This document shows, one piece after another, positions 8,401-15,975 of a stretch of 43,568 bases of DNA (positions are counted from its first letter, which is position 1; each line of letters begins with the position of its first letter). The notes under the pieces are model-generated. The model saw only the letters and a program-made list of their open reading frames with translations, was not told where the DNA came from and made no database searches. Made by a program: the position numbers and the translations under genes. The stretch comes from Ferrovibrio sp. (GTDB lineage Bacteria; Pseudomonadota; Alphaproteobacteria; Ferrovibrionales; Ferrovibrionaceae), in NCBI RefSeq assembly GCF_025869515.1, contig NZ_JAOZVR010000045.1, positions 26,294 through 69,861 on the forward strand. Reading direction: 5' to 3'.

Positions 8401-9579
8401 TCAGGCGACAGGTGCCGCCGCAGTCTGACCGCCGCCGACGATGACGCGGTTGCGACCGGCGCGTTTTGCGGCATACATCGCCGTGTCGGCCTGATGCACC
8501 AGCTCGTGCCATGTGTTGCCATGGCTGCCGAGGCTGGCGACGCCGATGCTGACTTTCAGGGACAGCCGGTGCCCGCCGGCATCGACAGCCAGATCGGCGA
8601 CTGACTGGCGAATGCGTTCGGCCAGCTGCGCGGCGCCGGCGACCGCCGTATTGGGCAGCAGGGCGCAGAATTCCTCGCCGCCGAGACGTCCGAAGATATC
8701 TTCGCGGCGCAGGCAGCGCCGGGCGGCGGCGGCGAACTGGCGCAGGGCGGCGTCGCCGGCCGCATGGCCGTATTGGTCGTTCACCAGCTTGAAATGGTCG
8801 ATGTCCAGCAGCAGCAGGCTGAGCGGCGTTTGATGCCGACGGCTGCGCGCGATCTCGGTTTCCGCCACTTCTTCAAGGGCGCGGCGGGTCAGTGCATCGG
8901 TCAGGGCATCGCGCCGCGCAGCTTCCTGCAGACGGGCTGCGATGGTCTGGTTGATCAGCAGGATGGCGGTGAAGATCACCGCGATCGACAGCAGCATCGG
9001 GATCAGGAACAGCCAGCCGGAGATCGGAACCTGCGCCAGCGGGCGCTCCACCGGCGGCAGGGTCCAGATGGCGGTCGCCAGCGCGAGGAAGTAAATGGCA
9101 TGGATGCCGAGTGCGAGGCTCGCCAGGACCTGCGAAAACCGCGTGCTCGGCCGCACATCGCGCAGCATGCTGTAAATGCGCAAGGCCGACAGAAGGGCAA
9201 AACAGGCCAGCAGCACCACGATGCGGATGCGTGAATTGTCGGTGGCGGTGAAATAGCTCAGCGCGACGGCTGCCACGACAAGGATCGCAATACCGAAGCG
9301 GTAGGGCAGGGGGCGTTCGAAGAAAGCCTCGATGCCCCACCAGGTCAGCACGTAGCCGCCGATGATGAAAAGGTTGGCCACCACCAGTGAGGCCGATGGC
9401 AATGCATCACTGCGCAGATACACTCCCAGCACGCCCACTGAGATGACCAGCGCGCCGGCGGCCCAGTGCCCGACCCCGCGCATGCCGCGATGAATTACCC
9501 ACAGGGCGGTGAGGATGCCGGATTCCAGACACACCACAAGCACGGTGATAAAAGCGACAGTCGGTGTATCGAGATGCAT
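8401..9579 (-). CDS. Membrane diguanylate cyclase (GGDEF domain, catalytic)
   Basis: Makes the second messenger c-di-GMP from two GTP. The protein has about 392 residues: six or more hydrophobic N-terminal helices (to about residue 215) form a membrane sensor, followed by a GGDEF domain. The active-site loop is GGEEF (about 300-304), the metal-site motif is LDIDHFKLVND, and an RRED inhibitory I-site lies five residues before the loop, so product feedback is expected. The ATG at 9579 is chosen because the first helix follows directly; an upstream start at 9636 would add 19 polar residues. It resembles the degenerate protein encoded at 10984-12183. The signal sensed is unknown. Confidence 0.92.
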   Translation of the reverse strand: MHLDTPTVAFITVLVVCLESGILTALWVIHRGMRGVGHWAAGALVISVGVLGVYLRSDALPSASLVVANLFIIGGYVLTWWGIEAFFERPLPYRFGIAILVVAAVALSYFTATDNSRIRIVVLLACFALLSALRIYSMLRDVRPSTRFSQVLASLALGIHAIYFLALATAIWTLPPVERPLAQVPISGWLFLIPMLLSIAVIFTAILLINQTIAARLQEAARRDALTDALTRRALEEVAETEIARSRRHQTPLSLLLLDIDHFKLVNDQYGHAAGDAALRQFAAAARRCLRREDIFGRLGGEEFCALLPNTAVAGAAQLAERIRQSVADLAVDAGGHRLSLKVSIGVASLGSHGNTWHELVHQADTAMYAAKRAGRNRVIVGGGQTAAAPVA

Positions 9580-9710
9580 GACTCTGACGATGACAAAGGG
9601 CGCGTGATTTTGCACTGGCAGGTTGCGAAAATGCAACGCCGGGCGGCCGGTGCTGTGGTATTTGCCGCATGAAGGCTATATTTTTGCCGGAACCGCGCCA
9701 GAGTTCGATC

Positions 9711-10253
9711 ATGCTGCTTTCCGCAAATGAAACCCTGCTTCTTGCTATCGATATTCAGGATCGCCTGCTGCCGGCGATTCATGACGGCGAGCGTGTCGTC
9801 CGCAATACGGAAATCCTGTTGCAAGCCGCTGCGCATTTGCGGATTCCGGCCATATTGACCGAACAGTATCCCAAGGGGCTGGGCGCCACCGTGCCGCAGA
9901 TCAAGGTTGCGGCGGGCGACAGTCCGGTGTTGGAAAAGATGCATTTTTCCGCCTGGGGCGAGCCGGCGGTGCAGGAACGCATTGCCGCGGCGGGGCGATC
10001 TCAGGTGGTGATTGCCGGTATCGAGGCCCATGTCTGCGTGTTGCAGACCGCGCTCGGTCTGGCGGAATCCGGTCATCGCGTGGCGGTGGTGGCCGATGCG
10101 ATCTCCTCGCGCCATCCCGACAGCGTGGCGGTGGCGTGCACGCGCATGCAGGCCGCCGGTGTGGAACTCGTCACCACAGAGATGTGTATTTTCGAATGGC
10201 TCGGCAGCGCGTCGCATCCGGAGTTCAGGGCGCTCTCCAGGCTGATCAAGTGA
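9711..10253 (+). CDS. Isochorismatase-family cysteine hydrolase (YcaC-like)
   Basis: Small cytoplasmic hydrolase of about 180 residues from the ATG at 9711; an upstream in-frame ATG at 9669 would add 14 residues without family character. The catalytic triad is visible as Asp in LLAIDIQDRLL (about residue 14), Lys in VLEKMHFSAW (about 76) and Cys in GIEAHVCVLQT (about 109), the last with the usual cis-peptide context. The family includes nicotinamidase, isochorismatase and uncharacterised YcaC enzymes; the short length and motifs best fit YcaC-like hydrolases of unknown substrate. It is divergent from the diguanylate cyclase and closely followed by an alpha/beta hydrolase on the same strand. 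Confidence 0.88.
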   Translation: MLLSANETLLLAIDIQDRLLPAIHDGERVVRNTEILLQAAAHLRIPAILTEQYPKGLGATVPQIKVAAGDSPVLEKMHFSAWGEPAVQERIAAAGRSQVVIAGIEAHVCVLQTALGLAESGHRVAVVADAISSRHPDSVAVACTRMQAAGVELVTTEMCIFEWLGSASHPEFRALSRLIK

Positions 10254-10269
10254 GTTGAAAGGATTTTCT

Positions 10270-10968
10270 ATGCGTGAGCCGCTGGTTTTGATTCCCGGCC
10301 TGCTGTTGACCGACGATTTCTGGCGCGAGCAGATCGCCCGGCTGTCGGAGGTGGCGCAATGCCTGTCGCCGCGCTGTCACTACGACCAGGACAATTTCGG
10401 CGACATGGCCCGGCTGATCCTGGCCGAGGCACCGGATCGTTTCGCGCTCTGCGGCCTGTCGATGGGCGGCTATGTGGCGCAGGAGATCATGCGCCAGGCG
10501 CCGCAGCGCGTGACGCGTGTCGCATTGATGGATACGTCATCGCGCGCCGATACGCCGGAGCAGACCGAGCGACGCAGGGCCTTGATCAACCTGAGCCAGA
10601 TCGGCAAGTTCAAAGGGGTCACGCCGCAACTGCTGCCTCTGCTGCTGCACCCTGACAACCAGACGAACAAGCCCATGGTCGACCGCATCATGGCGATGGC
10701 GGAAGCGATCGGCCGCGACGGTTTCATCAAACAGCAGACCGCCATCATCAACCGGCCCGACGGCCGCCCCGACCTCAAGGGCTACACGGTGCCGGCGCTG
10801 GTGCTGTGCGGCCGGCAGGATGTCCTGACACCGCTGGAACTGCATGACGAGATGGCGTCGCTGATCCCCGGTGCAAAGCAGGTGGTGCTGGAGCATTGCG
10901 GCCATCTGCCGCCGATGGAACAGCCCGATGCGACGGCGGCCGCCCTGCGGCAGTGGCTCGCGGCCTAG
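10270..10968 (+). CDS. Alpha/beta-fold hydrolase
   Basis: Cytoplasmic hydrolase of 232 residues. The nucleophile elbow is GLSMGG (Ser about 64); the acid is probably Asp in LCGRQDVLTP and the base His in EHCGHLPPMEQP near the C-terminus. IPGLLLTDDFW supplies the oxyanion-hole loop. The start is ATG at 10270 with AAAGGA in front; it follows the isochorismatase-like gene by 16 bases, so the two are probably co-transcribed and may act on the same compound. Family members include esterases, lactonases and C-C hydrolases; the substrate is not predictable. Confidence 0.9.
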   Translation: MREPLVLIPGLLLTDDFWREQIARLSEVAQCLSPRCHYDQDNFGDMARLILAEAPDRFALCGLSMGGYVAQEIMRQAPQRVTRVALMDTSSRADTPEQTERRRALINLSQIGKFKGVTPQLLPLLLHPDNQTNKPMVDRIMAMAEAIGRDGFIKQQTAIINRPDGRPDLKGYTVPALVLCGRQDVLTPLELHDEMASLIPGAKQVVLEHCGHLPPMEQPDATAAALRQWLAA

Positions 10969-10983
10969 AAAGCTCCGGCCGAT

Positions 10984-12183
10984 CTAGGCAGGGCGTTCCG
11001 CCAGGCTGTCGCTGAAAGCCGCAATCTCGATGCGATTGCGGCCGTCGGCCTTGGCACGATACAGCGCCGCCTGTGCGCGCTGCATCATCTCAGTCCAGTC
11101 GTCGCTGTGCAGGCCGAGCGCGGCAAGACCGAAACTGGCGGTCAGCGAAAAGGTTTTGCCCCCGATCTCGAAGGCCGTGGCGGCGATCTCCAGGCGCAGC
11201 CGCTCGGCCAGCTGCTGGGCGCCGGCCAGGCGCGTGCTCGGCAGCAGCAGGCTGATGGTGGCGCCATCCAGTCGGGCAACGAAATCCTCGCGCCGCATGT
11301 TCCTGGTCACCAGCTCGGAAACCTTGCGCAGCACCGCATCGCCGGCATCGTAGCCGTGGTCGCTGTTGATCGTGTCGAAATGATCGACCTCGAACACCAC
11401 CACCGACAGGCCATAGCCATGGCGCTTGGCGCGGGCGATTTCCTTGTCACCCAGATCATCAAGCAGGCCGCGGTTGATCAGTCCGGTCAGCGGGTCGGTC
11501 TGGGCGCTGATCTGCAGGCGTTGCTGCAGGCGCTGGTTCAGCATCAGGATGCAGGACGCCGCCACCAGCAGCGAGGCGATGGTGGGCAGGATGAAGATAC
11601 TGGCGCCGAGCAGCCCGCCGCCGAAATCGCTCGGCTGCAGGACACCGGCGAGGGCGGCGACGCAGCGCAGCAGGTAAAGCATGCCGAGCGCGCCGGCCAG
11701 CATGCCGATGAAAGCCTGGGTCTGCACCAGGGCCGGTTCGATGCGATACAGCATGGTCCAGGTCGTCAGGCCGCAGAGCAGGGCGATGGTGCTGGTTGTG
11801 ACGGCGGCACGCATCACCGGGTTCGGATCGACCAGCAGGAACCAGGTGAAGGCGCAGAAGAACGCCAGGAAGATCGCGGTGGCGGCGCGATAGGGGATCG
11901 GGCGGAAACGGAAGCGCCGGAAGCCGACCCAGACCAGGATGTAGCTGAGCACGAAGACTGCCGTGCCGAACAGCGCCACATAGGGCTCGTTCTGCGGTAC
12001 GCGCAGCATCAGCACGGCAACGCCGACAGCGAACAGCACATTGCCCAATGCCCAGGTCGCCGGGCCTTCTTCGCGCGGATGCACCACGCTGACGCCGACG
12101 CCGACCAGAACGTTGATGCCCAGCAGCGCGAGGGTCACCAGGGCGACAACCGGCAGGTCTGTTGCCCCGATTACCCCCTGCAT
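10984..12183 (-). CDS. Membrane protein with degenerate GGDEF domain (probable c-di-GMP receptor)
   Basis: Protein of 399 residues with about six N-terminal membrane helices and a C-terminal GGDEF fold. The active-site loop that should read GGDEF/GGEEF is DGATI (about 306-310) and the metal motif is altered to FEVDHFDTINS, so cyclase activity is unlikely. The RRED inhibitory-site motif five residues upstream (about 297-300) is intact. In known cases such as PopA-like proteins, a degenerate cyclase with an intact I-site binds c-di-GMP as a receptor; that role here is inference. It starts 4 bases after the parE stop with no good ribosome site, suggesting coupling to parE. Confidence 0.87.
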   Translation of the reverse strand: MQGVIGATDLPVVALVTLALLGINVLVGVGVSVVHPREEGPATWALGNVLFAVGVAVLMLRVPQNEPYVALFGTAVFVLSYILVWVGFRRFRFRPIPYRAATAIFLAFFCAFTWFLLVDPNPVMRAAVTTSTIALLCGLTTWTMLYRIEPALVQTQAFIGMLAGALGMLYLLRCVAALAGVLQPSDFGGGLLGASIFILPTIASLLVAASCILMLNQRLQQRLQISAQTDPLTGLINRGLLDDLGDKEIARAKRHGYGLSVVVFEVDHFDTINSDHGYDAGDAVLRKVSELVTRNMRREDFVARLDGATISLLLPSTRLAGAQQLAERLRLEIAATAFEIGGKTFSLTASFGLAALGLHSDDWTEMMQRAQAALYRAKADGRNRIEIAAFSDSLAERPA

Positions 12184-12187
12184 GGCA

Positions 12188-14158
12188 TCACACGTCGATA
12201 TCGGTGGCGAAGGCGGCGCGTTCCTGGATGAACTGGAAGCGCAGTTCGGGCTTCCGGCCCATCAGACGTTCCACCAGATCTTCGGACTCCCTGACTTCTT
12301 CCACCGGCACCTGCACCCGCAGCAGCACGCGGTTCTTCCGGTTCATGGTGGTTTCCTTCAGCTGGCCCGGCGGCATTTCGCCCAGGCCCTTGAAGCGGCT
12401 GATCTCTACCTTGCGGCTGCCGAAATGCTGCTTGATCAGGCGATCCTTGTCGGCATCGTCCATCGCATAGAAGGTCTTGCCGCCGGCGCTCAGGCGATAG
12501 AGCGGCGGCTGCGCCAGATAAAGATGCCCGTGTTCGATCAGCTTGGGCATCTCGCGGAAAAAGAAGGTCATCAGCAGGGAAGCGATATGCGCGCCGTCAA
12601 CATCGGCGTCGGTCATGATGATGACCTTGTCGTAGCGCAGATCCTCGTTGCGATAGCGACCGCCGGTGCCGCAGCCCAGCGCCTGGGTCAGGTCGGCCAG
12701 TTCCTGGTTGGCGGCGAGCTTGCCCGAAGCTGCGGATGCAACATTCAGAATCTTGCCGCGCAGAGGCAGCACAGCCTGGGTGCGACGGTCGCGCGCCTGC
12801 TTGGCTGAACCGCCGGCCGAGTCACCCTCGACGATGAAGATTTCCGAACCGTTGGCGGCTTCGTCCGCGCAATCCGCCAGCTTGCCGGGTAGCCGCAGCT
12901 TGCGCGTCGCCGACTTGCGGCTGACGTCCTTTTCGGCGCGGCGGCGCAGGCGGTCTTCGGCGCGCTCGATCAGGCGGGTCAGCAGCGCATTGGCATGCTG
13001 CGGCGCGCCGGCCAGCCAGTGATCGAAATGATCCTTGATCGCGGTCTCGACCAGCTTCTGCGCTTCGACTGTGACCAGCCTGTCCTTGGTCTGGCCCTGG
13101 AACTGCGGGTCCTTGATGAACAGCGACAGCATCGCCGCGCCGGCCCCCAGGATGTCGTCGGCGGTGATCTGCGCCGCCTTCTTGTTGTTGGTCAGCTCGG
13201 CATAGTCCTTCAGGCCGCGCAGCAGCGCCGTGCGGAAGCCGGCCTCGTGCGTGCCGCCCTCGGGCGTCGTCACCGTGTTGCAGTAGGACTGCAGCCAGCC
13301 TTCGTCGATATCCTGCGGCCAGTGGATCGCCCATTCGACCTTGCCGCGCTCGCCGGCCAGATCGGCGCGGCCGGCAAACGGCGTCGGCGTCACGGTCTGC
13401 TGGCCTTCCAGCTGCTCGGACAGATAATCCTGCAACCCGCCGGGGAAATGCAGCACGGCATCCTGCGGGGTGACTTCCTCGCTGCCTTTCAGCAGTTCGG
13501 GCGCGCAGGCCCAGACGATCTTCACGCCGGGATAGAGATAGGCCTTGGAGCGCGCCATCTTGAAGATGCGCGAGGGGCGGAAATGCGCGCCCTTGCCGAA
13601 GATCTGTTCGTCCGGATGGAAGGTGACGGCGGTGCCGCGGCGGTTCGGCGCCGCGCCGACCTTGACCAGCTTGCCCTGCGGCGCGCCGCGCGAATAGTCC
13701 TGGCGCCACAGCTCGCGGTCGCGCGCCACTTCCACGCTCAGGCGGTCCGACAGCGCATTGACCACCGAGATGCCGACGCCATGCAGGCCGCCGGCGGTGG
13801 AATAGACCTTGGACGAGAACTTGCCGCCCGAATGCAGCGTGGTGAGGATGACCTCCAGCGCCGACTTGTCCTTGAATTTGGGATGCCGGTCGATCGGGAT
13901 GCCGCGGCCGTTGTCGGTCACGCGCAGCGCGCCATCCTCCTGCAGCGTCACCTCGATGCGGTCGGCATGGCCGGCCACGGCCTCGTCCATCGAGTTGTCG
14001 AGCACTTCGGCGAAGAGATGGTGCAGGGCGCGCTCGTCGGTGCCGCCGATATACATGCCGGGGCGGCGCCGCACCGGCTCCAGGCCTTCGAGAACCTCGA
14101 TGTCCTTGGCGGTGTAATCGCTGCCACCCTTGCTTCCCTGCTGGAACAAGTCGTTCAT
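12188..14158 (-). CDS. parE: DNA topoisomerase IV subunit B
   Basis: ATPase subunit of topoisomerase IV, which decatenates daughter chromosomes with ParC. It has 656 residues, shorter than GyrB (about 800), which supports ParE. Order: GHKL ATPase domain (DNSMDEA, GRGIPID, GGLHGVGISVVNALS), transducer domain, TOPRIM domain (EIFIVEGDSAGGSAKQARDR with the metal-binding DADVDGAHI), and the C-terminal region with LAQPPLYRL. The ATG at 14158 is chosen because MNDLFQQG matches the family start; the frame extends upstream to 14239 without family character. ParC is not in the window. It is divergent from the thioesterase gene with about 100 bases between. Confidence 0.95.
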   Translation of the reverse strand: MNDLFQQGSKGGSDYTAKDIEVLEGLEPVRRRPGMYIGGTDERALHHLFAEVLDNSMDEAVAGHADRIEVTLQEDGALRVTDNGRGIPIDRHPKFKDKSALEVILTTLHSGGKFSSKVYSTAGGLHGVGISVVNALSDRLSVEVARDRELWRQDYSRGAPQGKLVKVGAAPNRRGTAVTFHPDEQIFGKGAHFRPSRIFKMARSKAYLYPGVKIVWACAPELLKGSEEVTPQDAVLHFPGGLQDYLSEQLEGQQTVTPTPFAGRADLAGERGKVEWAIHWPQDIDEGWLQSYCNTVTTPEGGTHEAGFRTALLRGLKDYAELTNNKKAAQITADDILGAGAAMLSLFIKDPQFQGQTKDRLVTVEAQKLVETAIKDHFDHWLAGAPQHANALLTRLIERAEDRLRRRAEKDVSRKSATRKLRLPGKLADCADEAANGSEIFIVEGDSAGGSAKQARDRRTQAVLPLRGKILNVASAASGKLAANQELADLTQALGCGTGGRYRNEDLRYDKVIIMTDADVDGAHIASLLMTFFFREMPKLIEHGHLYLAQPPLYRLSAGGKTFYAMDDADKDRLIKQHFGSRKVEISRFKGLGEMPPGQLKETTMNRKNRVLLRVQVPVEEVRESEDLVERLMGRKPELRFQFIQERAAFATDIDV

Positions 14159-14262
14159 ACTATTCACGGATTTAAGATTAAGGGGTGACTCGTCTTTGCG
14201 CCGCAGTATAGTGTGCCGCAGACGGGAAACAACCAACATCTGGTAGGAATATAGAGGCTGGG

Positions 14263-14679
14263 ATGGCGAGAGACTCGATAACCGAATCGCAGGACCAGGT
14301 CGCTGAGCGCGGCGAGCCGGTGATCCGCTCGGCGCCGATGCCGGCCGATATGAACGGCAACGGCGACATCTTCGGCGGCTGGGTGCTGAGCCAGATGGAC
14401 ATCGCCGGCGGCATCATCGCGGCGCGGCGCGCCCAGGGCCGCGTGGTCACCGTGGCGGTCGATGCGATGACCTTCCACCAGCCGATCAAGGTCGGCGACA
14501 TCGTCTCGATTTACGGCCGCGTCATCCGCGTCGGCCGCACATCGATGGCGGTGAAGATGGAGACCATCGTTGCCCGTCGCCTCGACCCCACCGAGATCAA
14601 GGTGACCGAGGGCGTCTACACCTATGTGGCGATCGACGAAAACGGCAAGCCGCGGCCCGTGCCGGTGGGTGCCAAATGA
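14263..14679 (+). CDS. Acyl-CoA thioesterase, YciA-like hotdog fold
   Basis: Hydrolyses acyl-CoA to free acid and CoA; 138 residues, usual for YciA-type single hotdog enzymes. The family motif MNGNGDIFGGWVLSQMDIAGG carries the catalytic Asp and oxyanion turn, and VTVAVDAMTFHQPIKVGDIVSIYG is the second conserved block. The last codons overlap the next gene by 4 bases, indicating coupled translation. YciA enzymes have broad acyl-CoA range; the physiological substrate is not determined. Confidence 0.92.
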   Translation: MARDSITESQDQVAERGEPVIRSAPMPADMNGNGDIFGGWVLSQMDIAGGIIAARRAQGRVVTVAVDAMTFHQPIKVGDIVSIYGRVIRVGRTSMAVKMETIVARRLDPTEIKVTEGVYTYVAIDENGKPRPVPVGAK

Positions 14680-15167
14680 CCAACGGCTCCAGGCGCCATT
14701 ACGCCGCCGACGAGATCGTGGCCCCGGCGCTGATCGCGCTGAAGGCCTGGTATGACGAGGCGCGTGAGGGCCGGTCGATGGCGGCCTTTGCCGCGCTGCC
14801 CCCGGCAGACATGCCGCAGACGCTGCCCGGCCCGACCGACCTTGCCATCGTCGAGGTGACCGGCGACGGCCGCTATCCCTACATCGCCATGGGCGAGCAG
14901 TATCGCCGCACCGCCGCCCTGGCCGCCGATCCCGATGGCGTGACGCGGGAGACGCGGCCGGTGGTGCGCCAGCATTTCGACCTGGCGATCAGGCAGCGCG
15001 GCGCCTTCCATGTCAGCGTCACGCGCTGGGACGGGCCGAAGATCCTGCAATACGACCGGGTGATCCTGCCGCTGGACGATGGCGGGACAACCGCCCCCGA
15101 TGGCGGCGGCAGCGTGACCCACCTGCTGGTCGGCGAGGCTTTCCTGCGGGTGGCCAAGCCGGGCTGA
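14676..15167 (+). CDS. Protein of unknown function, possibly PAS-like (163 aa)
   Basis: Not recognised with confidence. It overlaps the thioesterase stop by 4 bases and is probably co-transcribed with it. There is no signal peptide or membrane helix. The core (LAIVEVTGDGRYPYIAMGEQYRRTAAL ... FHVSVTRWDGPKILQYDRVILPL ... HLLVGEAFLRV) alternates short strands and one helix in a way that recalls the small alphaproteobacterial PAS-like proteins, but no ligand residues can be assigned. A Gly-rich insertion (GGTTAPDGGGS) interrupts the last strands. Confidence 0.7.
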   Translation: MTNGSRRHYAADEIVAPALIALKAWYDEAREGRSMAAFAALPPADMPQTLPGPTDLAIVEVTGDGRYPYIAMGEQYRRTAALAADPDGVTRETRPVVRQHFDLAIRQRGAFHVSVTRWDGPKILQYDRVILPLDDGGTTAPDGGGSVTHLLVGEAFLRVAKPG

Positions 15168-15243
15168 CCGGCTGCCGAAATCCCGGCGACAATCCCGGGC
15201 CGGGCTGCGTCGGAGCGCTTCGCAATGCTTCGCGGCGCTTCGT

Positions 15244-15260
15244 TTCTATTTTAAATAGAA
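15244..15260. repeat. Perfect 17-base palindrome in an AT-rich spacer
   Basis: TTCTATTTTAAATAGAA has 8-base arms around a single central base, in the 221-base gap between the unknown protein and the DUF6455 gene. The surrounding 15240-15290 is much more AT-rich than the genes on either side. It could be a repressor operator for the DUF6455 gene; no regulator is assigned. Confidence 0.4.
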
Positions 15261-15388
15261 TATAGATGTAATTAATTATCGTTTTTAGCGGTAAACAGGC
15301 TTTCTTGCCCGGGCTTGATCCAGAACAAGGTGGCGCCGGCGGAAACGCATAGGCTGACCCTGCATCCGACCGGGAAGAGGAGGCCGCT

Positions 15389-15826
15389 ATGACCCAAGCC
15401 CAGACTCAGGACCACGATCTGGTCAGCCGCGCCATTGCCGTTCTGGCGGACTGGTTCAAAGGCAGCTTCCGCCGCCTGGCGGAAGAGCGCGAATGGCAGT
15501 CGCTCGACCGCCCGGAGCGCGGCCGTATCGCGCATGATCTCGGCATGACCAGTAGCGCGCTGGATACTCTGATCGCCGAAAGCGGCGGCAGCGCCGAACT
15601 GGACGACGTGCTCGGCCGCACCGGGCTCAGGCAGACGGCGGCGATGTATGGCGCGCTGCACGACATGCAGCGGGTCTGCGGCCTGTGCCAGGCGCGCGGC
15701 GAATGCCGCGACTGGCTCAGCATTCCGGCCGAGGCGCGCGACGATGCGGTGACGCCGTATTTCTGCCCGAACCGCGAAGAGCTGAAACTGCTGCACGAGA
15801 TGCAGCATGGCAGCTGCGCGAAGTAA
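15389..15826 (+). CDS. DUF6455-like small cysteine-cluster protein
   Basis: Cytoplasmic protein of 145 residues. A C-terminal cysteine cluster (Cys about 97, 100, 106 and 126, in VCGLC, GECRDWL and YFCPNRE) matches DUF6455 proteins common in alphaproteobacteria; a metal or Fe-S role is possible but unproven. The ATG follows GGGAAGAGGAGG. Its last 82 bases include a 70-base segment (15745-15814) copied perfectly at 17914-17983, on the far side of the SIR2 gene, so this gene marks the left edge of the accessory insertion. The complete copy here looks intact. Confidence 0.75.
   Translation: MTQAQTQDHDLVSRAIAVLADWFKGSFRRLAEEREWQSLDRPERGRIAHDLGMTSSALDTLIAESGGSAELDDVLGRTGLRQTAAMYGALHDMQRVCGLCQARGECRDWLSIPAEARDDAVTPYFCPNREELKLLHEMQHGSCAK
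15745..15814 (+). repeat. Left copy of 70-base direct repeat (DUF6455 3' end)
   Basis: Identical over 70 bases to 17914-17983, same orientation. The left copy is part of the intact DUF6455 gene. The two copies bracket the AT-rich SIR2 gene, about 2.17 kb apart. Confidence 0.95.
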
Positions 15827-15975
15827 GTTTTAAAGCCCCGGCATTTCCCATCGCGGTGGAGTCCACCTAGACACGATATACGTTTCAATAATCAGGCAAA
15901 TAATATCTATAAGCTTGATCATCCCAATTATAGGGAGCAGGATTGCAATAATAATTAAAATAGCGCGATCACATT
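15827..15975. other. Left edge of the AT-rich island, upstream of the SIR2-like gene
   Basis: Within this 149-base gap the sequence changes from GC-rich to AT-rich. At the changeover is a 13-base palindrome GGTGGAGTCCACC (15855-15867), a possible junction or recombination remnant. The AT-rich part (about 15868-15975) must hold the promoter of the SIR2-like gene; I see several weak -10-like boxes but none convincing, and no strong ribosome site beyond GGGAGCAGG, which is rather far from the start. Confidence 0.4.

Noticed and set aside
12188..14158. Considered as gyrB.
   Set aside because: About 656 residues, without the extra GyrB C-terminal length, and the start MNDLFQQG with YTAKDIEVLEGLEPVRRRPGMYIG fits ParE.
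15272..15808. Minus-strand frame sharing its start region with a frame at 17681-18130, considered as a duplicated gene.
   Set aside because: The shared part is simply the antisense of the 70-base duplicated DUF6455 3' end; no real gene is supported on that strand.
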